A DNA stretch of 64,000 bases from Hydractinia symbiolongicarpus. Taxonomy: Eukaryota > Cnidaria > Hydrozoa > Anthoathecata > Hydractiniidae. Made by a program: the position numbers and the translations under genes. This document shows, piece by piece, positions 51,470 to 64,000 of the stretch. How positions within the stretch are numbered: the stretch's first letter is position 1; every line of letters begins with the position of its first letter. Where the stretch lies: NCBI RefSeq assembly GCF_029227915.1, contig NC_079883.1, forward strand, positions 10,168,001 through 10,232,000, read 5' to 3'. The notes below the pieces were generated by a model. The model did no database searches and was not told where the DNA came from. It saw only the letters and a list, made by a program, of their open reading frames with translations.

Positions 51470-52021
51470 ATGAGTGAAGCAGCTTCTCCAAAGAAAATCG
51501 CACCCAAGAAGAAACCTGCTGCAAAGAAGACAGCTGATCACCCTAAATATGTGGACATGATCAAGGCTGCTATCGCTACCCTAAAGGAACGCGGTGGTTC
51601 ATCTCGCCAAGCTATTACAAAATATATTCATGCAAATTACAAAGTTGCTGAAAACTCAGATCATCATCTGAAAATGGCTCTTAAACGAGGAGTAACATCA
51701 GGCGATTTGATTCAAACTAAAGGCACTGGTGCTTCTGGATCATTCAAGCTAGGTCAGGTAAAAAAAGAAAAACCTAAGAAAAAGGCCGCAGCAAAAAAGC
51801 CAACGGCAAAGAAGCCTACTGCAAAGAAAAGTACACCAAAAAAGAAGCCAGCAAAGAAGAGCACGCCAAAGAAAGCAGCAAAGAAGCCTGCCACAAAGAA
51901 AGCCTCGGCTAAGAAACCAGCAGCTAAGAAACCCACAAAGAAGCCTGTTGCTAAAAAACCTGCAGCAAAGAAGGTCAAAAAGACTCCCAAAAAGGCAGCA
52001 AAGAAGACCGCAAAAAAATAA
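51470..52021 (+). CDS. H1: Histone H1, unit 9
   Basis: Same protein as unit 1. Stem-loop at 52054-52069. Confidence 0.97.
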   Translation: MSEAASPKKIAPKKKPAAKKTADHPKYVDMIKAAIATLKERGGSSRQAITKYIHANYKVAENSDHHLKMALKRGVTSGDLIQTKGTGASGSFKLGQVKKEKPKKKAAAKKPTAKKPTAKKSTPKKKPAKKSTPKKAAKKPATKKASAKKPAAKKPTKKPVAKKPAAKKVKKTPKKAAKKTAKK

Positions 52022-52382
52022 TTTGTGTGTATCTGGCTATTACATTAACAAACGGCTATTTTTATAGCCACACATTTACAAAAAAACATTATCTTGGTAC
52101 AAAGTTAAACTTGTTTAAGTCACTTAAACAGTTAAAAAAGAGTAAATTTAAGATTAGATTCCCTAAGTTTAAGTATTTTCGTTTTTAAATTTCTTATTTT
52201 CTTGCTTTTACTTTTCTTGCCCTTCATATTTTTAACATTGTCAAACTTTATGTAGCATAAAATTTTTATGTAGCATAAAATTTAAACAGAAAGCAGGACA
52301 AAGTTTGATATAAAAAGCTAGCCGTAATATTTTTTATGGATGTGTGGCTATAAAAATAGCCGTTTTTTGTTTGGTAAGATGC

Positions 52383-52796
<414 letters not shown>

Positions 52797-53274
52797 TTAA
52801 GAAGTCGATGTAGTACGGATACACAAGACGGTCTAAAATGCACTATCGCGCCAAAGTTTTATTTCTCATATTGATTGACAGCTAAGGTTCAAAACAAACC
52901 ATTTGATTGGTGCTAAGAAAGTAATTTCTGATTGGCTGCATAATGACATTACGCTCATTACTTTAACATTTTTATAAAATCTGTGTTTTTTGGCTACGGG
53001 AAAACGGCTGTATCTTCTGATACACAAAAGCTTTTGACTTTTTTTTTTTTTAGTAAGTAGCAGAAGGTTTGGCGAATTCCAACGATGCCAAATTTATTGC
53101 CTTACTGAAACATTAAGACCACGAATTTTTAAAAAAACTACAGTTTTACTTAAAAAAATGTACAAAATGTTGGGAACATTTTGTAATGACGCAACTCTAT
53201 TGGTTAATTAGGGTGTTTCCACGAGCAGTAGGTAATTTTATGGCCTCTTTTTAAAGCTGTCTGAATTCTGTTAA

Positions 53275-53631
<357 letters not shown>

Positions 53632-54091
53632 GCGTTGTCATTGCTCAACAAAAACGGCTATTTTTATAGCCACAAATCTTTTAAAACATTACTTTGTGCA
53701 CGCTTCCAAATTACACAATGTGTAAAGTCTTGTCACAGTTACATTTATTGCTATACGATACTATGTCATATATGACACAAAAAAAATTTAGAAATACTTT
53801 GTAGGGTTAATTTGCCTGGGAGTGTTTCCGTGAAAAGCTGGGTTAAGTTAAATGTAAGCAATAACATGGATCAATGTACTTGTCTTTTCTGCAAGTACAG
53901 CTAATAATACGTATGAAAAGTGAAGCTAATCCACACACACATGGGGAAGTATTTTAAATGTAGGCTAGTGTTCTTAAGCACATTATTTAGAAGTTTTATT
54001 AACTTCGGTTAACTTGTAGTGACGCCAAGTAAATGTTTTTTTAAAGATGTGTGGTCTTAAAAAAGACCGTTTGTGTTTGGTAGACGTTGGT

Positions 54092-54496
54092 TTACTTGCT
54101 GCTTGTGTATTTTGTGACGGCTTTTGTTCCTTCACTGACTGCGTGTTTTGCAAGTTCTCCAGGCAAGAGAAGACGTACTGCGGTTTGAATTTCACGAGAA
54201 GAGATGGTCGACTTTTTGTTTTGAAGAGCCAAACGCGAAGCTTCGGAAGCAATGCGCTCAAAGATGTCGTTGACAAATGAGTTCATGATGCTCATAGCTT
54301 TGCTTGAAACTCCGACATCTGGGTGAACTTGTTTCAAAACATTGTAGATGTAAATAGCATAACTTTCCTTTCTCTTTCTCTTGCGTTTCTTTTCACCAGT
54401 TCCACCAATCTTTCCTCCTTTTTTGCCGGCTCTTTTTTCACCTTTTTTGGCTACTTTAGGTGCCTGTTTTCCTCCTTTAGCTGCTGCGTCAGACAT
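54092..54496 (-). CDS. H2B: Histone H2B, unit 10
   Basis: Same protein as unit 1, with the unit 9 synonymous variant at 54446. Stem-loop at 54053-54068. Confidence 0.98.
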   Translation of the reverse strand: MSDAAAKGGKQAPKVAKKGEKRAGKKGGKIGGTGEKKRKRKRKESYAIYIYNVLKQVHPDVGVSSKAMSIMNSFVNDIFERIASEASRLALQNKKSTISSREIQTAVRLLLPGELAKHAVSEGTKAVTKYTSSK

Positions 54497-54780
54497 GGTT
54501 AAAAATTTTTGCTACTTAACTTGTAAATAAGCATTAAACTGCAAGTCAAAACTTTTTGTTTATAAGTAAAAAAATCGGATCGAATTCGATCCGAAAACGC
54601 CGATACGCAATTTAATTGGTTAAAAAAAAAATCTTTTGTTTAATACTTAATTATGATTGGTTAAAAAAACATGATTTCGATCCTATTTTTATGATGAAAA
54701 AACGAGTAAAGTTTATTTCGTTAACACTTACGTTAAATATTCGTACGTTTTTGTATTAACTTACAAATCAAATCGCAGTT

Positions 54781-55161
54781 ATGTCTGGACGTGGAAAAGG
54801 TGGAAAAGCTAAGGCTAAAGCCAAGACAAGATCCTCAAGAGCTGGACTTCAATTTCCAGTCGGTAGAGTGCATAGATTCCTTCGTAGAGGGCACTATGCT
54901 AACCGAATTGGATCTGGAGCACCAGTTTACTTAGCAGCCGTCTTGGAATATTTATCTGCTGAGATATTGGAGTTGGCTGGTAACGCAGCAAGAGACAACA
55001 AAAAAGCTAGGATTATTCCAAGACATTTACAATTGGCTGTTCGTAATGATGAAGAATTAAACAAACTTTTGAGCGGTGTAACCATTGCAGCTGGTGGTGT
55101 TTTGCCAAACATTCAAGCTGTCTTACTCCCAAAGAAGAACGACAAAGGACAGAAGAAGTAA
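54781..55161 (+). CDS. H2A: Histone H2A, unit 10
   Basis: Same protein as unit 1. Stem-loop at 55184-55199. Confidence 0.98.
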   Translation: MSGRGKGGKAKAKAKTRSSRAGLQFPVGRVHRFLRRGHYANRIGSGAPVYLAAVLEYLSAEILELAGNAARDNKKARIIPRHLQLAVRNDEELNKLLSGVTIAAGGVLPNIQAVLLPKKNDKGQKK

Positions 55162-55358
55162 ACCGCTACACTCAGAAAACAACGGCTATTTTTATAGCCA
55201 CACATCTTTAAAAAAACATTGTTTTTTTCACAAAACTATAACCTTAAAGTCTAATAGATAATCCATGCATACGCCTTGTCCTAAGTAACTCAAAGAAATT
55301 AAATAAAAAAATTTGATCACAACGTCAAAATAAATTGCACGTATTTGCACCTACTAAT

Positions 55359-55478
55359 GTCTACGGCCATACCACGATGAACACACCCGTTCTCGTCTGA
55401 TCACGGAAGTTAAGCATCGTCGGGCCGGGATAGTACTTGGATGGGGGACCGCCTGGGAACTCCCGGTGTCGTAGGCTT
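55359..55478 (+). rRNA. 5S rRNA: 5S rRNA, unit 10
   Basis: No difference from unit 1 seen. Confidence 0.97.
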
Positions 55479-55805
55479 TTCATTTTCATTTGCTGTGATA
55501 TATTTCTTGTTATAACAATTAAGGAACGTGGCGGTTGTTGAAAGTGTTTCCTATGACATTTTCCTACGACATTTTCAGGTGATAGTACGAGAAAAAAGAG
55601 CTTTCAAATGCATACAAACTCGATCTATTGCCGATCATCCAATAACCCTGACGGAATGGCAAATAAAATAAAATTCCGCCGCCTTCCGAGGACTTATATC
55701 GCAATCACGTTTCGTAACAGCCAAGCGAGGTTTTACCTTAGCGTTTAAGTCACCACCGACATTTGGCCGCGCAACTTTTCTAAGCTCATTCATTTTGACT
55801 TAAGG

Positions 55806-55970
55806 AGGGGGCGAGCGCGGACGCAGGCCCCCACTACCAGAAATTGTACGGTCGAGTTACTGACGTTTGCAGTAATCGCAGAGGTCAGCCCAAGCGTAGT
55901 GCAATGCAAGAGCCTCACTCTGGAAGAAAACCCTCATTGATCAGTCTTTACTTCCCCGTCAGGTAAGTAT
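55806..55970 (-). ncRNA. U1: U1 snRNA, unit 10
   Basis: No difference from unit 1 seen; the upstream element (56013-56027) has the majority base again. Confidence 0.95.
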
Positions 55971-56161
55971 GAGTTGGAACTGCACCGTAGCATGAGGGTA
56001 CCCTTCAAAGTTTGTTAATGCTTGTGGCTTGAGTGTGTTATAAACTGCCGTGTCGCGGGGCATAGGCTGTATTCTCCCCCAGTGTACGCGTTTTGTTCCC
56101 GCCGTAGACTATGCAGAGTGCCGTCGGAAAGAGGACTGCTATTATTCTTTTATTGCTTATG

Positions 56162-56347
56162 TGGGCCGCCATCGGTAATAGTGCAACACCAAGGCAACCC
56201 GTGGTCACGGCGTGAATGAATCCACCTCCATGACCCAAGGCCAAAAATCAGATTAATATACTGACCATTCAGAGAATGGCCTACCAGATATTAAACTGAT
56301 AAGAACAGATACTACACTTGATCTTAGCCATTAGGCCGAGAAGCGAT
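56162..56347 (-). ncRNA. U2: U2 snRNA, unit 10
   Basis: No difference from unit 1 seen; upstream element at 56387-56401. Confidence 0.95.
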
Positions 56348-56669
56348 AAAGAACAAGCGTTGCCATGATAGGCATCGTCCACACACCGTAACTGCTTGTG
56401 GAGCATGTCACGTTACTGTAAAGCTTACAACTGTCACCGCGTACGGATGGACGGCGACATAGTAAAAATCACGGCTGTTGATTTAGCCGTAGGATGGAGA
56501 GCGACTGTAGCGAGTGGATGGTAACTTACATGAATGCTAACAAAGGCGACGATACTAAGTGCGTGATATTACTTTCCAATATGTCTGCGTACATTCCGTT
56601 TATCAACGCATTACGCCAGAACGTGCGCGCGCGTTACACAGTAGACCATGCAGCCGAAATGCGACAGTG

Positions 56670-56742
56670 CGACCCTGCCAGGAGTCGAACCTGGAATCCC
56701 CTGATTCGTAGTCAGATGCCTTATCCATTGGGCCACAGGGCC
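56670..56742 (-). tRNA. tRNA-Arg: tRNA-Arg(ACG), unit 10
   Basis: No difference from unit 1 seen; anticodon at 56707-56709. Confidence 0.96.
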
Positions 56743-57321
56743 ATGCTTATGACTTCGCCCCATCGTCATTTTGGCTTGCGCATTCGTTTTACTTACGACA
56801 GAATTCTTCGTGTTTGTAGCCATGAAAGAAAGGGACTTCTGTGAGTGAATTTTTTTACTGTGGTCTAATAAAAAAGTCGAAACGCAGTGCCCAATATATG
56901 AATTGCTCCTAATAGCCGGAAACAGGCCGTGTCGATGATGTAGGCCGACATACGCAACGCAAACCAAAGAACGCTTTATGAAAATCCTAACACGAGCGCG
57001 GAAGAAGCCCAAATTAACAGACTAGATGTAATGCTGAAGACCTCAAACTCCAGCAGCTTCTCTTGCAGACTATTGCGTCGTACTACAAATAAAAATTAAC
57101 ATGCTTTCGCATAGTCGCGGCACCCAAAACGGACATTATACGATGTACAGAAACACACATTTCTGTTTTCGCGCCAAATCAATTCCCGGGAGTGGTACTT
57201 TTACGTCCGCATACTTCGCACCGTCTTAAATTATATCTCATTTACACGGTAATGTTTAGTATACTTCTACTGTGATAACAAGCATCGTTTATCGTTGGAT
57301 TGTTGTAAGAAAACATTAAAA

Positions 57322-57873
57322 ATGAGTGAAGCAGCTTCTCCAAAGAAAATCGCACCCAAGAAGAAACCTGCTGCAAAGAAGACAGCTGATCACCCTAAAT
57401 ATGTGGACATGATCAAGGCTGCTATCGCTACCCTAAAGGAACGCGGTGGTTCATCTCGCCAAGCTATTACAAAATATATTCATGCAAATTACAAAGTTGC
57501 TGAAAACTCAGATCATCATCTGAAAATGGCTCTTAAACGAGGAGTAACATCAGGCGATTTGATTCAAACTAAAGGCACTGGTGCTTCTGGATCATTCAAG
57601 CTAGGTCAGGTAAAAAAAGAAAAACCTAAGAAAAAGGCCGCAGCAAAAAAGCCAACGGCAAAGAAGCCTACTGCAAAGAAAAGTACACCAAAAAAGAAGC
57701 CAGCAAAGAAGAGCACGCCAAAGAAAGCAGCAAAGAAGCCTGCCACAAAGAAAGCCTCGGCTAAGAAACCAGCAGCTAAGAAACCCACAAAGAAGCCTGT
57801 TGCTAAAAAACCTGCAGCAAAGAAGGTCAAAAAGACTCCCAAAAAGGCAGCAAAGAAGACCGCAAAAAAATAA
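57322..57873 (+). CDS. H1: Histone H1, unit 10
   Basis: Same protein as unit 1. Stem-loop at 57906-57921. Confidence 0.97.
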   Translation: MSEAASPKKIAPKKKPAAKKTADHPKYVDMIKAAIATLKERGGSSRQAITKYIHANYKVAENSDHHLKMALKRGVTSGDLIQTKGTGASGSFKLGQVKKEKPKKKAAAKKPTAKKPTAKKSTPKKKPAKKSTPKKAAKKPATKKASAKKPAAKKPTKKPVAKKPAAKKVKKTPKKAAKKTAKK

Positions 57874-58234
57874 TTTGTGTGTATCTGGCTATTACATTAA
57901 CAAACGGCTATTTTTATAGCCACACATTTACAAAAAAACATTATCTTGGTACAAAGTTAAACTTGTTTAAGTCACTTAAACAGTTAAAAAAGAGTAAATT
58001 TAAGATTAGATTCCCTAAGTTTAAGTATTTTCGTTTTTAAATTTCTTATTTTCTTGCTTTTACTTTTCTTGCCCTTCATATTTTTAACATTGTCAAACTT
58101 TATGTAGCATAAAATTTTTATGTAGCATAAAATTTAAACAGAAAGCAGGACAAAGTTTGATATAAAAAGCTAGCCGTAATATTTTTTATGGATGTGTGGC
58201 TATAAAAATAGCCGTTTTTTGTTTGGTAAGATGC

Positions 58235-58648
<414 letters not shown>

Positions 58649-59126
58649 TTAAGAAGTCGATGTAGTACGGATACACAAGACGGTCTAAAATGCACTATCG
58701 CGCCAAAGTTTTATTTCTCATATTGATTGACAGCTAAGGTTCAAAACAAACCATTTGATTGGTGCTAAGAAAGTAATTTCTGATTGGCTGCATAATGACA
58801 TTACGCTCATTACTTTAACATTTTTATAAAATCTGTGTTTTTTGGCTACGGGAAAACGGCTGTATCTTCTGATACACAAAAGCTTTTGACTTTTTTTTTT
58901 TTTAGTAAGTAGCAGAAGGTTTGGCGAATTCCAACGATGCCACATTTATTGCCTTACTGAAACATTAAGACCACGAATTTTTAAAAAAACTACAGTTTTA
59001 CTTAAAAAAATGTACAAAATGTTCGGAACATTTTGTAATGACGCAACTCTATTGGTTAATTAGGGTGTTTCCACGAGCAGTAGGTAATTTTATGGCCTCT
59101 TTTTAAAGCTGTCTGAATTCTGTTAA

Positions 59127-59483
<357 letters not shown>

Positions 59484-59943
59484 GCGTTGTCATTGCTCAA
59501 CAAAAACGGCTATTTTTATAGCCACAAATCTTTTAAAACATTACTTTGTGCACGCTTCCAAATTACACAATGTGTAAAGTCTTGTCACAGTTACATTTAT
59601 TGCTATACGATACTATGTCATATATGACACAAAAAAAATTTAGAAATACTTTGTAGGGTTAATTTGCCTGGGAGTGTTTCCGTGAAAAGCTGGGTTAAGT
59701 TAAATGTAAGCAATAACATGGATCAATGTACTTGTCTTTTCTGCAAGTACAGCTAATAATACGTATGAAAAGTGAAGCTAATCCACACACACATGGGGAA
59801 GTATTTTAAATGTAGGCTAGTGTTCTTAAGCACATTATTTAGAAGTTTTATTAACTTCGGTTAACTTGTAGTGACGCCAAGTAAATGTTTTTTTAAAGAT
59901 GTGTGGTCTTAAAAAAGACCGTTTGTGTTTGGTAGACGTTGGT

Positions 59944-60348
59944 TTACTTGCTGCTTGTGTATTTTGTGACGGCTTTTGTTCCTTCACTGACTGCGTGTTT
60001 TGCAAGTTCTCCAGGCAAGAGAAGACGTACTGCGGTTTGAATTTCACGAGAAGAGATGGTCGACTTTTTGTTTTGAAGAGCCAAACGCGAAGCTTCGGAA
60101 GCAATGCGCTCAAAGATGTCGTTGACAAATGAGTTCATGATGCTCATAGCTTTGCTTGAAACTCCGACATCTGGGTGAACTTGTTTCAAAACATTGTAGA
60201 TGTAAATAGCATAACTTTCCTTTCTCTTTCTCTTGCGTTTCTTTTCACCAGTTCCACCAATCTTTCCTCCTTTTTTGCCGGCTCTTTTTTCACCTTTCTT
60301 GGCTACTTTAGGTGCCTGTTTTCCTCCTTTAGCTGCTGCGTCAGACAT
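59944..60348 (-). CDS. H2B: Histone H2B, unit 11
   Basis: Same protein as unit 1. Stem-loop at 59905-59920. Confidence 0.98.
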   Translation of the reverse strand: MSDAAAKGGKQAPKVAKKGEKRAGKKGGKIGGTGEKKRKRKRKESYAIYIYNVLKQVHPDVGVSSKAMSIMNSFVNDIFERIASEASRLALQNKKSTISSREIQTAVRLLLPGELAKHAVSEGTKAVTKYTSSK

Positions 60349-60632
60349 GGTTAAAAATTTTTGCTACTTAACTTGTAAATAAGCATTAAACTGCAAGTCA
60401 AAACTTTTTGTTTATAAGTAAAAAAATCGGATCGAATTCGATCCGAAAACGCCGATACGCAATTTAATTGGTTAAAAAAAAAATCTTTTGTTTAATACTT
60501 AATTATGATTGGTTAAAAAAACATGATTTCGATCCTATTTTTATGATGAAAAAACGAGTAAAGTTTATTTCGTTAACACTTACGTTAAATATTCGTACGT
60601 TTTTGTATTAACTTACAAATCAAATCGCAGTT

Positions 60633-61013
60633 ATGTCTGGACGTGGAAAAGGTGGAGAAGCTAAGGCTAAAGCCAAGACAAGATCCTCAAGAGCTGGACT
60701 TCAATTTCCAGTCGGTAGAGTGCATAGATTCCTTCGTAGAGGGCACTATGCTAACCGAATTGGATCTGGAGCACCAGTTTACTTAGCAGCCGTCTTGGAA
60801 TATTTATCTGCTGAGATATTGGAGTTGGCTGGTAACGCAGCAAGAGACAACAAAAAAGCTAGGATTATTCCAAGACATTTACAATTGGCTGTTCGTAATG
60901 ATGAAGAATTAAACAAACTTTTGAGCGGTGTAACCATTGCAGCTGGTGGTGTTTTGCCAAACATTCAAGCTGTCTTACTCCCAAAGAAGAACGACAAAGG
61001 ACAGAAGAAGTAA
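60633..61013 (+). CDS. H2A: Histone H2A, unit 11 (Lys9Glu tail variant)
   Basis: A to G at 60657 turns codon 9 (Met as 1) from AAA to GAA, so the tail reads SGRGKGGE. This replaces a basic, acetylatable tail residue with an acidic one, a charge change of two. The fold is unchanged. Stem-loop at 61036-61051. Confidence 0.97.
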   Translation: MSGRGKGGEAKAKAKTRSSRAGLQFPVGRVHRFLRRGHYANRIGSGAPVYLAAVLEYLSAEILELAGNAARDNKKARIIPRHLQLAVRNDEELNKLLSGVTIAAGGVLPNIQAVLLPKKNDKGQKK

Positions 61014-61210
61014 ACCGCTACACTCAGAAAACAACGGCTATTTTTATAGCCACACATCTTTAAAAAAACATTGTTTTTTTCACAAAACTATAACCTTAAA
61101 GTCTAATAGATAATCCATGCATACGCCTTGTCCTAAGTAACTCAAAGAAATTAAATAAAAAAATTTGATCACAACGTCAAAATAAATTGCACGTATTTGC
61201 ACCTACTAAT

Positions 61211-61330
61211 GTCTACGGCCATACCACGATGAACACACCCGTTCTCGTCTGATCACGGAAGTTAAGCATCGTCGGGCCGGGATAGTACTTGGATGGGGGA
61301 CCGCCTGGGAACTCCCGGTGTCGTAGGCTT
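61211..61330 (+). rRNA. 5S rRNA: 5S rRNA, unit 11
   Basis: No difference from unit 1 seen. Confidence 0.97.
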
Positions 61331-61657
61331 TTCATTTTCATTTGCTGTGATATATTTCTTGTTATAACAATTAAGGAACGTGGCGGTTGTTGAAAGTGTT
61401 TCCTATGACATTTTCCTACGACATTTTCAGGTGATAGTACGAGAAAAAAGAGCTTTCAAATGCATACAAACTCGATCTATTGCCGATCATCCAATAACCC
61501 TGACGGAATGGCAAATAAAATAAAATTCCGCCGCCTTCCGAGGACTTATATCGCAATCACGTTTCGTAACAGCCAAGCGAGGTTTTACCTTAGCGTTTAA
61601 GTCACCACCGACATTTGGCCGCGCAACTTTTCTAAGCTCATTCATTTTGACTTAAGG

Positions 61658-61822
61658 AGGGGGCGAGCGCGGACGCAGGCCCCCACTACCAGAAATTGTA
61701 CGGTCGAGTTACTGACGTTTGCAGTAATCGCAGAGGTCAGCCCAAGCGTAGTGCAATGCAAGAGCCTCACTCTGGAAGAAAACCCTCATTGATCAGTCTT
61801 TACTTCCCCGTCAGGTAAGTAT
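61658..61822 (-). ncRNA. U1: U1 snRNA, unit 11
   Basis: No difference from unit 1 seen; upstream element at 61865-61879. Confidence 0.95.
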
Positions 61823-62013
61823 GAGTTGGAACTGCACCGTAGCATGAGGGTACCCTTCAAAGTTTGTTAATGCTTGTGGCTTGAGTGTGTTATAAACTGC
61901 CGTGTCGCGGGGCATAGGCTGTATTCTCCCCCAGTGTACGCGTTTTGTTCCCGCCGTAGACTATGCAGAGTGCCGTCGGAAAGAGGACTGCTATTATTCT
62001 TTTATTGCTTATG

Positions 62014-62199
62014 TGGGCCGCCATCGGTAATAGTGCAACACCAAGGCAACCCGTGGTCACGGCGTGAATGAATCCACCTCCATGACCCAAGGCCAAAAAT
62101 CAGATTAATATACTGACCATTCAGAGAATGGCCTACCAGATATTAAACTGATAAGAACAGATACTACACTTGATCTTAGCCATTAGGCCGAGAAGCGAT
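62014..62199 (-). ncRNA. U2: U2 snRNA, unit 11
   Basis: No difference from unit 1 seen; upstream element at 62239-62253. Confidence 0.95.
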
Positions 62200-62521
62200 A
62201 AAGAACAAGCGTTGCCATGATAGGCATCGTCCACACACCGTAACTGCTTGTGGAGCATGTCACGTTACTGTAAAGCTTACAACTGTCACCGCGTACGGAT
62301 GGACGGCGACATAGTAAAAATCACGGCTGTTGATTTAGCCGTAGGATGGAGAGCGACTGTAGCGAGTGGATGGTAACTTACATGAATGCTAACAAAGGCG
62401 ACGATACTAAGTGCGTGATATTACTTTCCAATATGTCTGCGTACATTCCGTTTATCAACGCATTACGCCAGAACGTGCGCGCGCGTTACACAGTAGACCA
62501 TGCAGCCGAAATGCGACAGTG

Positions 62522-62594
62522 CGACCCTGCCAGGAGTCGAACCTGGAATCCCCTGATTCGTAGTCAGATGCCTTATCCATTGGGCCACAGGGCC
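62522..62594 (-). tRNA. tRNA-Arg: tRNA-Arg(ACG), unit 11
   Basis: No difference from unit 1 seen; anticodon at 62559-62561. Confidence 0.96.
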
Positions 62595-63173
62595 ATGCTT
62601 ATGACTTCGCCCCATCGTCATTTTGGCTTGCGCATTCGTTTTACTTACGACAGAATTCTTCGTGTTTGTAGCCATGAAAGAAAGGGACTTCTGTGAGTGA
62701 ATTTTTTTACTGTGGTCTAATAAAAAAGTCGAAACGCAGTGCCCAATATATGAATTGCTCCTAATAGCCGGAAACAGGCCGTGTCGATGATGTAGGCCGA
62801 CATACGCAACGCAAACCAAAGAACGCTTTATGAAAATCCTAACACGAGCGCGGAAGAAGCCCAAATTAACAGACTAGATGTAATGCTGAAGACCTCAAAC
62901 TCCAGCAGCTTCTCTTGCAGACTATTGCGTCGTACTACAAATAAAAATTAACATGCTTTCGCATAGTCGCGGCACCCAAAACGGACATTATACGATGTAC
63001 AGAAACACACATTTCTGTTTTCGCGCCAAATCAATTCCCGGGAGTGGTACTTTTACGTCCGCATACTTCGCACCGTCTTAAATTATATCTCATTTACACG
63101 GTAATGTTTAGTATACTTCTACTGTGATAACAAGCATCGTTTATCGTTGGATTGTTGTAAGAAAACATTAAAA

Positions 63174-63725
63174 ATGAGTGAAGCAGCTTCTCCAAAGAAA
63201 ATCGCACCCAAGAAGAAACCTGCTGCAAAGAAGACAGCTGATCACCCTAAATATGTGGACATGATCAAGGCTGCTATCGCTACCCTAAAGGAACGCGGTG
63301 GTTCATCTCGCCAAGCTATTACAAAATATATTCATGCAAATTACAAAGTTGCTGAAAACTCAGATCATCATCTGAAAATGGCTCTTAAACGAGGAGTAAC
63401 ATCAGGCGATTTGATTCAAACTAAAGGCACTGGTGCTTCTGGATCATTCAAGCTAGGTCAGGTAAAAAAAGAAAAACCTAAGAAAAAGGCCGCAGCAAAA
63501 AAGCCAACGGCAAAGAAGCCTACTGCAAAGAAAAGTACACCAAAAAAGAAGCCAGCAAAGAAGAGCACGCCAAAGAAAGCAGCAAAGAAGCCTGCCACAA
63601 AGAAAGCCTCGGCTAAGAAACCAGCAGCTAAGAAACCCACAAAGAAGCCTGTTGCTAAAAAACCTGCAGCAAAGAAGGTCAAAAAGACTCCCAAAAAGGC
63701 AGCAAAGAAGACCGCAAAAAAATAA
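63174..63725 (+). CDS. H1: Histone H1, unit 11
   Basis: Same protein as unit 1. Stem-loop at 63758-63773. Last gene of the window. Confidence 0.97.
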   Translation: MSEAASPKKIAPKKKPAAKKTADHPKYVDMIKAAIATLKERGGSSRQAITKYIHANYKVAENSDHHLKMALKRGVTSGDLIQTKGTGASGSFKLGQVKKEKPKKKAAAKKPTAKKPTAKKSTPKKKPAKKSTPKKAAKKPATKKASAKKPAAKKPTKKPVAKKPAAKKVKKTPKKAAKKTAKK

Positions 63726-64000
63726 TTTGTGTGTATCTGGCTATTACATTAACAAACGGCTATTTTTATAGCCACACATTTACAAAAAAACATTATCTTG
63801 GTACAAAGTTAAACTTGTTTAAGTCACTTAAACAGTTAAAAAAGAGTAAATTTAAGATTAGATTCCCTAAGTTTAAGTATTTTCGTTTTTAAATTTCTTA
63901 TTTTCTTGCTTTTACTTTTCTTGCCCTTCATATTTTTAACATTGTCAAACTTTATGTAGCATAAAATTTTTATGTAGCATAAAATTTAAACAGAAAGCAG

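Overview
The window is one uninterrupted tandem array: 11 head-to-tail copies of a 5.85-kb unit (5852 bp; unit 2 is 5851 bp). It starts inside the H3 gene of unit 1 and stops about 19 bp short of the end of unit 11. Each unit carries all five replication-dependent histone genes (H3, H4, H2B, H2A, H1), a 5S rRNA gene, U1 and U2 spliceosomal snRNA genes and one tRNA-Arg(ACG) gene. No other protein gene, mobile element or foreign segment is visible.

Organism: an animal. The histone genes are intronless and end in a 3' stem-loop instead of a poly(A) signal. H3 is of the H3.2 type, and U1, U2 and 5S are of metazoan type. The AT-rich flanks and the style of H2A, H2B and H1 (short, Lys-rich H1; H2A ending [10 protein letters not shown]) remind me of cnidarians, perhaps a hydrozoan. 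That placement is weak and rests on recall, not on a search.

Layout of a unit (unit 1 coordinates): H3 on minus (starts at 126) diverges from H4 on plus (653-964). H4 converges on H2B, minus (1424-1828). H2B diverges from H2A, plus (2113-2493). Then come 5S, plus (2691-2810), U1, minus (about 3138-3302), U2, minus (about 3494-3679), tRNA-Arg, minus (4002-4074) and H1, plus (4654-5205). H1 converges on the H3 of the next unit. Core histones therefore sit as two divergent pairs (H3/H4 and H2B/H2A), which are the pairs that dimerise in the nucleosome. The histone part is AT-rich; the block from 5S to the H1 promoter is visibly more GC-balanced.

Regulation visible in the sequence: CCAAT boxes and TATA-like elements upstream of several histone genes, an AAACACA H1 box next to a full E2F-type site upstream of H1, and another E2F-type site upstream of H3. 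A perfect palindrome lies in each divergent promoter (25 bp between H3 and H4, 20 bp between H2B and H2A). U1 and U2 share a 15-nt proximal element at the same distance from their 5' ends. All histone genes have a 16-nt stem-loop followed by a similar A-rich downstream stretch.

The units are almost identical. By eye I found about 24 substitutions and three 1-nt indels in 64 kb. Several are missense changes in single histone copies, one alters a tRNA acceptor pair and one bulges a histone stem-loop. Units 9 and 10 share three variants and units 8 and 9 share another, which suggests local homogenisation between neighbours.
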